Shown: positions 33,521 through 43,600 of the stretch, in pieces
Layout: every line of letters starts with the position of its first letter
Position numbering within the stretch: position 1 is the stretch's first letter
DNA from: Clostridia bacterium
Lineage (GTDB): Bacteria > Bacillota > Clostridia > Christensenellales > Borkfalkiaceae
Reading direction: 5' to 3'
NCBI GenBank assembly: GCA_900770945.1
Contig: CAAGME010000037.1
Coordinates: forward strand, 108,768-172,767
DNA: 64,000 nt
Made by a program: the position numbers and the translations under genes
Notes under the pieces: model-generated
The model's database searches: none
What the model was told of the DNA's origin: nothing
The model's input: only the letters and a program-made list of their open reading frames with translations

Positions 33521-34282
33521 TTAAATAAAACGCGGGTCGTCGAAATAATATATTTTGATATTTTGCGCGGAAAGTTTTTTGTTAAGTTCTTCCGCAAACT
33601 TTTTCATTCCGTAGTTCTCGCTCGCGTAATGCGTGAAAGAAACTACCGCTTTGCCCCTTTCGAGGGCGGCTAAAACAACATGATGCTTGACGTCCGCCGA
33701 GCAGTAAACGTCGGCTTCGCTTTCAAGCGCGATTTCGTCAAGCCCTTCGCCGCAAAAACTCGCGGCGGTTTTTATAAAAGTATCTTTATCGCCGTAGCAA
33801 ACAGCTTTTGTATTAAGCTCTTTTTCGGCTTTTTTTAGAAACTCCTCAAGCGACAAATTTACGGCAAAACTTCTGCCGTAACCGCTTTTTTCAACGGAAA
33901 GCGGCGTTAAAATTTTTTCGTTTTCACCGCCTAAAGCTTTTGCGAAGTTATAATCTATGCCGAGCGGCGCGCAATCGAGATTAAGGTGCGCGGAAATTAC
34001 GCTTATTCCCGCTTTTGCGGCTTCAAGCACCGCCCCTTCTACGCTTTTTATCGGGCGATAGATTGCCGGGTGGTGAGTGAAAATAAGACCGCAACCGAGC
34101 CGCTTTGCTTCCTCAACGGCTTTAACGCTCAAATCGAGCGAGCAAAGCACTTTGTCGAATTCTTTGCCCGTGTCGACGATTACGCCGCTGTTGTCGTAAA
34201 GGTCCTCTTTTTCACACAGTTCTTTTGATAAGAAAAACGGCGAAAGTCCGTCTATAAGTCGATAAAACGCTTGTACGTTCAT
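33521..34282 (-). CDS. Nif3-like dinuclear metal-centre protein (YqfO family)
   Basis: 253 residues, the short form without the central PII-like insert. Metal ligands appear in LIFTHHPAIYRP and SAHLNLD, and in the C-terminal SFTHYASENYGMKKF. Conserved neighbour of trmK; once described as GTP cyclohydrolase I type 2, but the reaction is unsettled. The start overlaps trmK by ATGA. Confidence 0.93.
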   Translation of the reverse strand: MNVQAFYRLIDGLSPFFLSKELCEKEDLYDNSGVIVDTGKEFDKVLCSLDLSVKAVEEAKRLGCGLIFTHHPAIYRPIKSVEGAVLEAAKAGISVISAHLNLDCAPLGIDYNFAKALGGENEKILTPLSVEKSGYGRSFAVNLSLEEFLKKAEKELNTKAVCYGDKDTFIKTAASFCGEGLDEIALESEADVYCSADVKHHVVLAALERGKAVVSFTHYASENYGMKKFAEELNKKLSAQNIKIYYFDDPRFI

Positions 34283-34923
34283 AATTTCAACCTCTTTAAC
34301 GCGTTTAATTCCGATTGCAAGTTTTGTTTTGTTTCTTGTTTTTCAGCCGTATTTAAGGCTTTTTCGATTACGCTTATTCTGATATCCAAAAACCGCTGAA
34401 AGTCATTGTTTCCTTTTAAGTTATCCCTGCCGAATTTGAGTTCGTCCTCGGTGTACGGCTTAGTTTTCAGCTCAGAAACGGCAACGATAACGTCGTAATG
34501 CTTATCGAGAGAAAAGAACATAAAATCCTTTTCAATGCCGTAACCTTTTTTTAAAAGATATTCGCGGAGTTCTTTCGCCGACTTCATAGGCTGCAGAACA
34601 AGCCTTTCGGGGCGATAATCGAGAGCGGACAAAACGCTTATTATCTCTTTTCCGCCCATACCGGCGATAAAAACTTCGTCCGGTTTTTCGGTTACGCCTT
34701 TCAGCCCGTCGGTAGCGTAACAAGCGTACTTACCGACAAACCTGTCCGCAAGCAAGCTTTTGCATTTTTCAAGGCTTAATGGCGAAATATCGGTCGCTAC
34801 GACGAAATTCGCTTTGCCGCTTTCAAGCACGGCTTCCGATATGTAGCCGTGGTCACAGCCGACATCGCCGAAGATTTTGCATTTTTCAACGAGCGAAAAT
34901 AATTTTTGTAGCCGTTCGGTCAT
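34279..34923 (-). CDS. trmK: tRNA (adenine-22-N1)-methyltransferase
   Basis: 214 residues. Rossmann SAM site IFGDVGCDHGYISEAVL, then FVVATDISPLSLEKC and EVFIAGMGGKEIISVLS, LVLQPMKSAKELREYL are the TrmK signature. One base separates it from the rpoD stop, so it belongs to the dgt-dnaG-rpoD operon. Confidence 0.95.
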   Translation of the reverse strand: MTERLQKLFSLVEKCKIFGDVGCDHGYISEAVLESGKANFVVATDISPLSLEKCKSLLADRFVGKYACYATDGLKGVTEKPDEVFIAGMGGKEIISVLSALDYRPERLVLQPMKSAKELREYLLKKGYGIEKDFMFFSLDKHYDVIVAVSELKTKPYTEDELKFGRDNLKGNNDFQRFLDIRISVIEKALNTAEKQETKQNLQSELNALKRLKL

Positions 34924-34924
34924 A

Positions 34925-35977
34925 TCAGTCGAGGTAGTCTTTGAGTCTTCTCGAACGGGTGGGGTTGCGGAGCTTTCTCAAAGCTTTTGCTTCTATCTGA
35001 CGGATACGTTCACGCGTGACGTTGAATTCCTTGCCCACCTCTTCTAAGGTGCGCGGTCTGCCGTCGTCGATTCCGTAACGCAAACGCAAAACCTTTTCTT
35101 CACGCGGGGTTAAGGAATTGAGAACGCCGATGAGCTGTTCGCGGAGCATGGAATCGGACACCACGTCGCTCGGGGCTTGCGTGTTTTCGTCCTCGATAAA
35201 GTCGCCGAGGTGACTGTCCTCTTCCTCGCCGATAGGCGTTTCGAGCGAAACGGGGTCTTGCGCGATTTTCTGAATTTCGATAACGCGCGATTCGGGAATA
35301 CCCATTTCCGCGGCGATTTCCGAGGGGTACGGGTCTCTGCCGAGTTCCTGTAAAAGCTGGCGGGAAACGCGGGTTTGCTTGTGAATGGTTTCAACCATAT
35401 GAACGGGAATACGAATGGTACGCGCCTGGTCGGCAATCGCCCTCGTTATAGCCTGACGAATCCACCATGTTGCGTAGGTGGAAAATTTGTAGCCGCGTTG
35501 ATAATCGAATTTTTCAACCGCTTTCATAAGCCCTAAGTTGCCTTCCTGGATAAGGTCGAGGAAGTGCATGCCGCGCCCGACGTATCTTTTTGCGATTGCA
35601 ACTACAAGCCTTAAGTTGGCTTGCGATAGTATCTGCTTTGCCTCTTCGTCGCCCTCGGACATGCGCTTTGCGAGTTCGATTTCGTCCTCCAAGCCTAAAA
35701 GCGGGTATTTGCCGATATCTTTAAGATAAAGCTTAACGTGGTCGCCCGTCGAAATTTCTCTGATGAGCTGGTCGTAAAGTTCTTTTTCTTGCTCGATGTC
35801 CTCTATAATCTGAACGCCGCCCTCTTCTACCTGTTCGATAACCGTTTCCATTTGTTGTTCGGAAAGAGGGTATTTGTCGATGGCGTCCATCAAGGCTTCG
35901 TTTGTTATCGTACCCTTCTTTTTGTAGTCGGTTACGATGTCGGATATAAGTTTTTGCAGTAATTCTTCGGGAATCAT
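34925..35977 (-). CDS. rpoD: Primary sigma factor (sigma-A/RpoD)
   Basis: 350 residues. Region 1.1-like N-terminus, region 1.2 DHVKLYLKDIGKYPLL, region 2 with GNLGLMKAVEKFDYQRGYKF and TYATWWIRQAITRAIADQAR, region 3 EIAAEMGIPESRV and region 4.2 TLEEVGKEFNVTRERIRQIE. All regions that read -10 and -35 boxes are intact, matching the TTGACA/TATAAT promoters seen in this window. GGAGG lies 5 nt before the ATG. Confidence 0.98.
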   Translation of the reverse strand: MIPEELLQKLISDIVTDYKKKGTITNEALMDAIDKYPLSEQQMETVIEQVEEGGVQIIEDIEQEKELYDQLIREISTGDHVKLYLKDIGKYPLLGLEDEIELAKRMSEGDEEAKQILSQANLRLVVAIAKRYVGRGMHFLDLIQEGNLGLMKAVEKFDYQRGYKFSTYATWWIRQAITRAIADQARTIRIPVHMVETIHKQTRVSRQLLQELGRDPYPSEIAAEMGIPESRVIEIQKIAQDPVSLETPIGEEEDSHLGDFIEDENTQAPSDVVSDSMLREQLIGVLNSLTPREEKVLRLRYGIDDGRPRTLEEVGKEFNVTRERIRQIEAKALRKLRNPTRSRRLKDYLD

Positions 35978-36020
35978 AATCTCCTCCGTTTTTATACGGT
36001 AATTTATCGTTTAGTTTAAT

Positions 36021-37802
36021 TTAATTTTTCAGTTTGTTGAGTTCGTCTGTTTTCTTCTGGATTTGTTCGACGATTTTTCGCATAACGTCGATATCGGTCA
36101 CGGAGGATAAGCAGTCGTTCAGGTCGTTTATCTCGCCTTCGAGCCGCGCGCGCCTGACTGTTTTTACGCAGTCGCCGTAATAGCTTGCGGCGGAATTCAC
36201 GCTTACCCCGTCACACTCTAAAAGCACGGCGTTAAGCTCGTCTATATAATCTTCGCCGAGCCTGTCGCAAAGCGTAGCGGCGTAGATTTTTTCGTTCTTT
36301 TCTATCAAGGAAATAAGATAAGAAGCTATATCAGCGCGCTTTTCTGTAAATTCAAGACTAAAAAGGTCTTGCTCGGAAGCGTACTTTTCGCCCTTGATGA
36401 CGGCGCAGAGAATAAAGCGTTCGGCTTTCACCTCACCCGACGGGGCGGGTCGTTTTTCTTCCGGGCTTTCTTCGCGGCGGCTTTCCTTAGGCGGCGATTT
36501 TTCAAGGTCGCGCTTTAAAGATTGATAGGTGAGCCGCGAAGCTTCGGAAAGCTTTTTCAAGAGTTCTTCGCGTTCGAATTCCTTGTCGCTTTCCCGTATT
36601 ACCCGGAGCGCGTTGTCAACGAATTGTCGTTTTTCGGTAACGCTTGTCAGGTCGTATTTTTTTCTTAAAAAATCCAACTTATAATCGATCAGAGGCAAAG
36701 CCTCGTCCACGAGTTTTTGGTAAGCCGCCGCCCCGCGGAGTTTTATAAGTTCGTCCGGGTCGAGATTGTCGGGGAGAGATACGCACTTGACGGTAAGCCC
36801 CGCGTCTTTTAAAATCTGAAGTCCTCTGAAAGTCGCGTTCTGCCCGGCAGAGTCGCCGTCGTAGCTTATAACCACGGTGTCGGTGTATCTCATAAGAAGC
36901 CGAGCCTGCTCTATCGTGAGCGAAGTACCCATGCTCGCGACGACGTTTATAAACCCCGCCGAATAAAGAGCGATTACGTCCATATACCCTTCCACCATGA
37001 TAACGTACGGCAGAACGCCCTTTTCGCGTTTAAGCTTTTTTAAGTTGTTTATGTTGTAAAGGGTTTTGTTCTTGATAAAAACCGTTGTTTCACGCGTGTT
37101 TTTGTACTTTGCAAAGTCGGTTTTCACTATTACTCTGCCGCCGAAAGCGATAACGTTGTTCATATTGTCTATTATAGGGATAATAAGCCGTTCCGCTTCG
37201 AAATCGTAATATTCGTTCTTTTCCTTGCTGAAAGCCACCACACCCGCGGCAACCATGTCCTCGCGACTAAAACCTTTTTTTTCAAGATACCTCGGCAATG
37301 TTTTGTAGTCGAGCGACGCGCCTATGCCGAAAGACTTAAAAACGCTTTTGTCGAACCCTCTTTTCAAAAGATAATCGACGTATTCCTTGCCGCGTTCCGT
37401 GGCTAAGTTATGAACGTAAAAAAGCGCGGTTTCACGCAAAATCGCAAGCTTTACTTCCTTATCTTTAGCAGCTTTGGAAGCGCGGATTTCGTCCTTAAAA
37501 TCGGTTTCGGGCAGCTCCATGCCCGCGCGGTCTGCTAAGTACTTTACGGCTTCCGTATAAGAAAGGCTTTCCACTTCCATGATGAACGATATGACGTCTC
37601 CGCCCCTGCCGCAACCGAAGCATTTGAAGAACTGCCCCGCTTGATTAACGCAAAAGGACGGCGTTTTCTCCATATGCCCCGGGAGCGGACAACGCGCCCA
37701 ATACGCGCCGCCTTTTCGCTCCAACTGACAATATGCGGAGATAACGTCGACAATCTCGTTTCTCGATTTTAATTCCTCTATAAAGGACTGTTCAAACCTC
37801 AT
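36021..37802 (-). CDS. dnaG: DNA primase
   Basis: Synthesises RNA primers at the replication fork. 593 residues. The CHC2 zinc finger is intact (RCPLPGHMEKTPSF, then FKCFGCGRGGDVISF). The TOPRIM core has VIMVEGYMDVIALYSAGF and VISYDGDSAGQNA. The C-terminal helicase-binding part is more variable. Between dgt and rpoD, the classic macromolecular synthesis operon order. Confidence 0.97.
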   Translation of the reverse strand: MRFEQSFIEELKSRNEIVDVISAYCQLERKGGAYWARCPLPGHMEKTPSFCVNQAGQFFKCFGCGRGGDVISFIMEVESLSYTEAVKYLADRAGMELPETDFKDEIRASKAAKDKEVKLAILRETALFYVHNLATERGKEYVDYLLKRGFDKSVFKSFGIGASLDYKTLPRYLEKKGFSREDMVAAGVVAFSKEKNEYYDFEAERLIIPIIDNMNNVIAFGGRVIVKTDFAKYKNTRETTVFIKNKTLYNINNLKKLKREKGVLPYVIMVEGYMDVIALYSAGFINVVASMGTSLTIEQARLLMRYTDTVVISYDGDSAGQNATFRGLQILKDAGLTVKCVSLPDNLDPDELIKLRGAAAYQKLVDEALPLIDYKLDFLRKKYDLTSVTEKRQFVDNALRVIRESDKEFEREELLKKLSEASRLTYQSLKRDLEKSPPKESRREESPEEKRPAPSGEVKAERFILCAVIKGEKYASEQDLFSLEFTEKRADIASYLISLIEKNEKIYAATLCDRLGEDYIDELNAVLLECDGVSVNSAASYYGDCVKTVRRARLEGEINDLNDCLSSVTDIDVMRKIVEQIQKKTDELNKLKN

Positions 37803-37805
37803 GTG

Positions 37806-38807
37806 TCAACCCTTAACGTAAAAGCTTTTCGGTACAAAAATTTCTTCAAAAGTGTACACGGCGTACCTGTCGGTCATGCTCGAAATATAGTCGCAAACAA
37901 CCGTGTCTACGTCGTAATTATTCAGTAATTCGATATATCTTAGCGGAAGCTTGTCCTTGTTTTTAGAAAAGTAAGAATACATTGCCGAAATCATTCGCAT
38001 TGCCGTCTCCTCTTCGTTTTTGGCATAATCGGTGAGATATACGTTTTCAAACATAAAACTGCGAAGGAGATTGAGAACGGAAGAAGCCTCGTCGCCCATT
38101 CTCACATGCGGCTTGCCGACCGATTCTTCGTAAATGGACATTAAAGCCCTGTTTATGCGCTTGCTCGACGAATCGCCGAAAAAATCCACGGCTTCTTTAG
38201 GGAACATGTCCGCCGTTATTACGCCGCCGCGGATAGCGTCGTCTATATCGTGAGATATGTAGGAAATTCTGTCGGCAATCGACACCGCTTCGCCCTCGAG
38301 CGTTGCGGGCGTGCCGCTCATTTTGTGATTAAGAATCCCGTCGCGTACTTCGAACGTGAGATTAAGCCCCGCGCCGTCCTTTTCGAGAACGTCAACAACC
38401 CTTAGCGACTGCTCGTTGTGCTTAAACCCTTTCGGAGAAAGCTTGTCAAGACACCTCTCCCCGGCATGCCCGAAAGGAGTATGCCCTATGTCATGCCCCA
38501 AGGCGACGGCTTCGGCTAAGTCCTCGTTCAGCGAAAGCATTCTCGCAATCGAACGCGCCACTTGCGACACGTCCAGCGTGTGCGAAAGCCTTGTCCTGTA
38601 ATGGTCGCCCTCCGGGGAAAAGAAAACCTGCGTTTTGTTTTTAAGCCGCATAAAAGCCTTAGAATAAATTATTCTGTCCCTGTCGCGCTGAAAATCCGTG
38701 CGCATGGGACAAGGCGGCTCTACTCTTTTTCTGCCGCGACTGTTCGCCGATTGCATGGCGTAAGGCGACAAAAACTCTCGTTCTTTTTTTATCGTAATCT
38801 CTTTCAT
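37806..38807 (-). CDS. dgt: dGTP triphosphohydrolase-like HD protein
   Basis: 333 residues. The HD metal site is complete: SHTLDVSQVARSIAR, ALGHDIGHTPFGHAGE, and a later Asp in SIADRISYISHDIDDAI. Cleaves dNTPs to nucleoside and triphosphate; adjusts dNTP pools. Three bases separate its stop from dnaG. First gene of the operon. A clear promoter was not identified in the AT-rich 240 bp upstream. Confidence 0.94.
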   Translation of the reverse strand: MKEITIKKEREFLSPYAMQSANSRGRKRVEPPCPMRTDFQRDRDRIIYSKAFMRLKNKTQVFFSPEGDHYRTRLSHTLDVSQVARSIARMLSLNEDLAEAVALGHDIGHTPFGHAGERCLDKLSPKGFKHNEQSLRVVDVLEKDGAGLNLTFEVRDGILNHKMSGTPATLEGEAVSIADRISYISHDIDDAIRGGVITADMFPKEAVDFFGDSSSKRINRALMSIYEESVGKPHVRMGDEASSVLNLLRSFMFENVYLTDYAKNEEETAMRMISAMYSYFSKNKDKLPLRYIELLNNYDVDTVVCDYISSMTDRYAVYTFEEIFVPKSFYVKG

Positions 38808-38984
38808 AGCCCTATCGGTAAAACCTTTTTAAAGTCGCAAAATCCGAAAAAACATCGGAAAATAAGTGTAAAAATTTATTCACTAATAATATAATACAAT
38901 TTTTTTTCGCATTTTCCTTTTTTTCGTACGAAAAAATTTCAAAAATATTTTATTACACGCTCTTTTTCGAGTATTTTTGAGAAC

Positions 38985-39017
38985 AAAAAAGAGAACCGGC
39001 GGGTAAAGACGATTCTC
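38985..39017 (-). terminator. Terminator of the two lipoprotein genes
   Basis: Minus strand: GAGAATC, loop, GGTTCTC with one offset base, then T6. It lies 30 bp beyond the metallophosphoesterase stop. Confidence 0.6.
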
Positions 39018-39023
39018 TTAAGA

Positions 39024-39041
39024 GTAAGGAATGAAATCCTT
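39024..39041 (+). repeat. Dispersed short motif, copy 2
   Basis: TAAGGAATGAAATCCTTG, six bases outside the metallophosphoesterase stop, in the same relative position as copy 1 is to glgP. It diverges from the other copies at the CCCTA end. Confidence 0.4.
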
Positions 39042-39046
39042 GTGTT

Positions 39047-40687
39047 TTATTTGCTTAGAATTTTCGCTTCGTAGCATGCGGAAGGGATAAATTTTTCTTG
39101 TTCGAAGTCTCTACCTAAAACCAAAACTTTATCTTCGTAAACGTAAATATAGTAGCCTTGCGAACCGCGCAAGTATTCGCCCGTGGGGTTGTCGTAACTC
39201 GTCCATAAATACGCGACCGAAGCCGTGTTGAAAACGTTAGGCAAATCATTCGTTGCTAAGTGCGCGTTGCCGTAGCTGTTCATGTCCCAGTGGCTATGCC
39301 CGTTGAAGAAGTAAACTTGCGGGTATTTTTTGAGAATTTCTCTTACGCGCTCGTCCTGCATAATGCCGTTCCAGCCTTGCCCTTTAAAGCTGCCGGCAAC
39401 GGTGTTATAAAGCGACTGATGAAGATAAACGAAAACTTGCTTGTTTGGCTCTTTTTCCGTTATTTCTTTCAATTTGTTATTAAGCCACGTAAGTTGCGTT
39501 TCGCTTATATCTGCGTCGACGCCGCTTTTGTCGTTCGATTCCGAGCCTAAAAAGATGTGATGATAACCGCCGATTACCTTTTCGTAATACACCGATTGAA
39601 CGTTCGCGTAATTATAAAAGTAGCCTATTTTAGTTTTGTACGAACCCTCGTATAAGTCGTGATTTCCCAATGCGTAATACACGGAAGGCAAGCCCGAAAC
39701 GCCGCCTAAAATTTCGGCGGTTTTCTTCCATTCGCTCTCCTGCCCCGAATTTGCGATATCGCCCACGATTACTAAAGCGTCGCTACCCGGGCAAACGGAA
39801 ACGATATCTTCCGCCATAGATTTAAGGTGGCTCGAATGCAATTCCTTTGCGTCGCCGCTCGCCAGGTTTTTATCGATAACGGCAATATGCACGTCGGAAG
39901 TTACCTGAAACTTCGACAAGACGTTTCCGTTCATGTTATAGCCCGAATTTTCAGGCAAATCTATCCGACAATAACTTTCGCTTATTCCTTTTTTGTTGAC
40001 GGAATACGCCACGATTGCCGTTGCTTTCGCAGGGATTAAAGTGCCGGAAACAAATCGATACTCAAACGGATTAGAAGATATTTTAACCTTAGCAAGGGAA
40101 GTGTAGTCCTGCAAAATACCGTTTTCGTCCGCCCAGTAAAGCAAAAGCTCCGTTGCGTTAAAGTTTTCGGAAGGAAACTCGACGGTTAAAACGCCGTCGG
40201 CTAACCCGGAACCTACGTAAGATTGCTCGTACTTCATTTTCGTCGGCGCGGACGGAAGCGTTAATGCCTTTTTATCGACGGAAAAATTTTCCGTTTTTAA
40301 TATATTGCTCGTTCCGTCGGAGCCGAAAAGAATAACTTTATACTTAACCGCGGGGAAGTTTTTAAAAAGTTGCCTATTGTCGCTGAACGTTGCCGACCGT
40401 TGAATTATATAGCTTTGCCCCGATATAAAGCCGCCGCTATAAACGGGATATTTAGCAATCGGGTCTATGTTTGCGGGGTCGTCGCTAAGTCTGTAAACGC
40501 CGACCCAGTCGTCATCGTCGCCCGTTGCCGTCACGACGATTTCTTCACCCGTCATATAAGTCGATTTACTGACCGTTAAGTCGCTTGTTTTTTTCTTTTT
40601 ACCGCAAGCGGAAAAGTCAGATATCGCGGCAAAACTCAACAGAGCAATCAGCAAGCAACTTACCGCTCGTTTTGTTAAGCGTTTCAT
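39047..40687 (-). CDS. Secreted metallophosphoesterase lipoprotein with Ig-like WVGxY domain
   Basis: 546 residues. Signal peptide with lipobox FSAC, Cys28. Residues about 35-135 form an Ig-like domain (SKSTYMTGEEIVVTATG, then DDWVGVYRLSDD). A second, fibronectin-like region follows. The calcineurin-type phosphoesterase from about 255 has all five motifs: TSDVHI, VGDIANSG, LGNHDLY, HQSLY and NGHSHWD. It acts outside the cell, probably on a phosphoester of a polysaccharide, nucleotide or lipid; substrate unknown. Its ATG overlaps the stop of the upstream lipoprotein gene by one base (TAATG). Confidence 0.9.
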   Translation of the reverse strand: MKRLTKRAVSCLLIALLSFAAISDFSACGKKKKTSDLTVSKSTYMTGEEIVVTATGDDDDWVGVYRLSDDPANIDPIAKYPVYSGGFISGQSYIIQRSATFSDNRQLFKNFPAVKYKVILFGSDGTSNILKTENFSVDKKALTLPSAPTKMKYEQSYVGSGLADGVLTVEFPSENFNATELLLYWADENGILQDYTSLAKVKISSNPFEYRFVSGTLIPAKATAIVAYSVNKKGISESYCRIDLPENSGYNMNGNVLSKFQVTSDVHIAVIDKNLASGDAKELHSSHLKSMAEDIVSVCPGSDALVIVGDIANSGQESEWKKTAEILGGVSGLPSVYYALGNHDLYEGSYKTKIGYFYNYANVQSVYYEKVIGGYHHIFLGSESNDKSGVDADISETQLTWLNNKLKEITEKEPNKQVFVYLHQSLYNTVAGSFKGQGWNGIMQDERVREILKKYPQVYFFNGHSHWDMNSYGNAHLATNDLPNVFNTASVAYLWTSYDNPTGEYLRGSQGYYIYVYEDKVLVLGRDFEQEKFIPSACYEAKILSK

Positions 40688-43600
40688 TATGCGCCTACCA
40701 CCGTAATTTCTACGGTCGCTTCGATTGCTCCGCTTGCATTGAACAATAACAACTTGTATTTACCCGCGGGCAAAGCAAAGTATTCCGCACGTTTTTCGTT
40801 CTTTTCCTGCTGTTTGATATCATATGCAGTACCGGAAGTGTGCGTTTCGTCTTTTACGTAATACCAATATATCGAAATAACCGTATCGGACGGCGTTTCG
40901 TCCGCAAGATACAAGCCGACCCAGTAAGTTTCATTGCCCGCCTTATCGGGGCAAGTTGCCGTTACCGTAAAGGTTTCACCCTCCGTATAGGTCGTTTTGT
41001 CGGTAACAAGCGTGCCTTTTTCGGTTGACGTAGGAGCCACTACTTCGATTTCTACTATTTTTTCTATCGTATACCCGCTCGTATTGAAGAGAACGACTTT
41101 ATACTTGCCGACGGGGATATTAACGTATTCGGCGCGGGAAGTATTGTGCGATTGACTTCTGATACCGTAAGTTGCGCCGTTCGTGTGTTTGTCGTCTTTA
41201 AGGTAATACCAGTATATCGATTCGTCCGATTTGACTTCATCGCCGATAAGATACAAGCCGACCCACCAAGTTTTGTTTTCCGAATCGGCGGGAGCGGTTG
41301 CGGTGACAAGAATATCTTCGCCCTGCTCGAAAACGGTTTTGTTAAGGACAAGACGGTCGGTGACAGCGGGTTCTATCGTCAAAACGGCATAACGGCTTTC
41401 TATAATGCTGCCGCTTTGATAGAAAGTAGCTTTTACCTGATATACGCCCTCTTCCGTTTGCGCGTTGTTCTCGTATTTTACGGTTACGCCCTCGGGCAAA
41501 GTGCCGCTTACGGCAAGAGAATGAGCTTTGCCGTCGTAATTAAACGCGCCGCTTGTAAATTCGACCTGAGTTAAATCAAGGTCTATTTTCGTTGCACGGC
41601 GAACTTCGATAGTCGTTTGATACCTTACGTTATATCCTCCGTCCGTAAAATAGCAGATAAAGTACTTGCCCGCAACGATTTTGCCTTGCAAATTATCAAT
41701 CTGTTCCTGAATGCAAACGGTGCGCATTTTACCGTCCTGCGCGGTGTTAAAGGAATACCAATAAAGCGACGGGTCGGATTCTATGCTTGCGTTTTCTCTG
41801 TAAATGCCGACCCATGCGTCATTTCCGAGGTCCTCATCGATATAAGCCGTTACGAAGATTTTTTCGCCTATGGCGTAAACTTTTTTGTTTGTGTAAATTT
41901 TGTTTACTTCAAGAGTTGCAACGCGTTGAGCAACGAGTTTGCCTTCCTTACGGAAAGTTGCCGTTACGGTTTGCGTGCCGACTTCCGTAAGCGAATTGTT
42001 TTCGGAATATTCTACGGTAACGCCCTCGGGCAAAGCGCCGCTTACGGTAAGCGAATGAGCTTTGCCGTCGTACAAGAAAGACTTATTCTCGAACTTAACG
42101 TCGCCTAAGTCTATTTCGTCTTCGTATTCGTAAACCTTATCCGCGGTTACGGGCGTAGCTTTTTTCCAGTCGAAATCAGAAAAATCGTGCGCCGTTCCGA
42201 AAACGTTCAACAAATCAAGATAAGACGTAAAACCTTCGCCGTACTTTTGGAGTTGCTGCTTTTCGTTGAAGTATTCGATATATTGTAAATATTCGTTCGC
42301 AACGCGGAGCGAATACTGCGTGTCGATATACTTGTAAACGTTGTATGCAGGTTTTTCTTCCCCGGTTTCCGTTTCGCCGAAATCGCTCTTTATTAAGCCG
42401 AAGTATGCGTAATCCTTGGCTTCGTCCTTATTATCGACTAAGCGATAATAACTGAAAGCCTTTATGGAATCTAACTGGGAAATTTTATAGTACGCGGAAG
42501 CGATTATGCCGGCTTGAATGTTTTCGCCGCCGTAAGGCTTGTCGTTCCAATAGCTCGAAACGCCCGATTCGGTCAAGTATACGCTGCGGACGGTATCGCC
42601 GAACTTCATACTGTCCTGATTTAAGTAATCGTCAAGCAATTCGATGTTGCTGAGCGTGATTTTCGCCGTTGTGTTATAATCGTTCGTTATGCCGATGTTT
42701 CTGCCGCCTTGTATGCCGAGCGGGTTCCAATTGTTTAAAGTATCGAGATAGTAAACGCCCGCTTGCGGAAGATGGTAGCCGTATACGTGCGGAGCTAAGC
42801 CCCAGTTGTAATCGCCTTCCATTTTTGTTTTGGTGTTAAGCCATTCAATCATCTGCTTAGGCGCGTAAGCTCCGACTGCGTCGCCGCTAGCGATAAACCC
42901 TTTCTGCGCCCAAGCGTGCGTTGTCGGGATGGTTACGGTTATATCCTTTGAATACTTTCTCGTAGCAAGGTTAGCAAGGCGCATAAGGCGTGAATATTCT
43001 TCCATATAGGTATCGAGGGAAGCTTGCTTTTCCGATATGCGGTTGTAACTTTTGGCGTAGTCGATTTCGTTGCCGATTACGTAATTAGAGATATAACCGT
43101 TTGCAAAATCGTTTTCGCTGTAACGGTTCGCTAAAAATTCCATCATCGCAACGTAATATTCGAAGCCGTAACTATTAGAGGTGTTAAGCCCCATAAGCAC
43201 GGTTTCTTGCGTGGAATAAGGCGCGTAAGTAAGCTTTTGCGGAAAAACTTCGTCGTTGGCGGTAGGTCTTGCGATGATAATAGCCGTTATCTGCGCGCCG
43301 AGGCTATAATAATCTTTGATTTCTTTATCCCAACCTTCAACGGTCTTTTTGTTGAAGTAATACTTTTTCCCGTTGGACACGAATTCTATAAGATTTTCCT
43401 TATCCTCTTCGGGCAGAGGTAATTCGATAGCCTCTCCGTCCTCGAAAATTTCGTTCGGACGGATAAGTTCTTTAATCTCAAAATTCACAACGGCATGCGA
43501 CGCGCCTAAATCTTTGAACGCCGAAAAACCGTTATATTCCGCAAGCAGACCTTTTTTGGACTTGTTGCTAAGCTCCGGAACGGAATCGTATTTAGCTTCG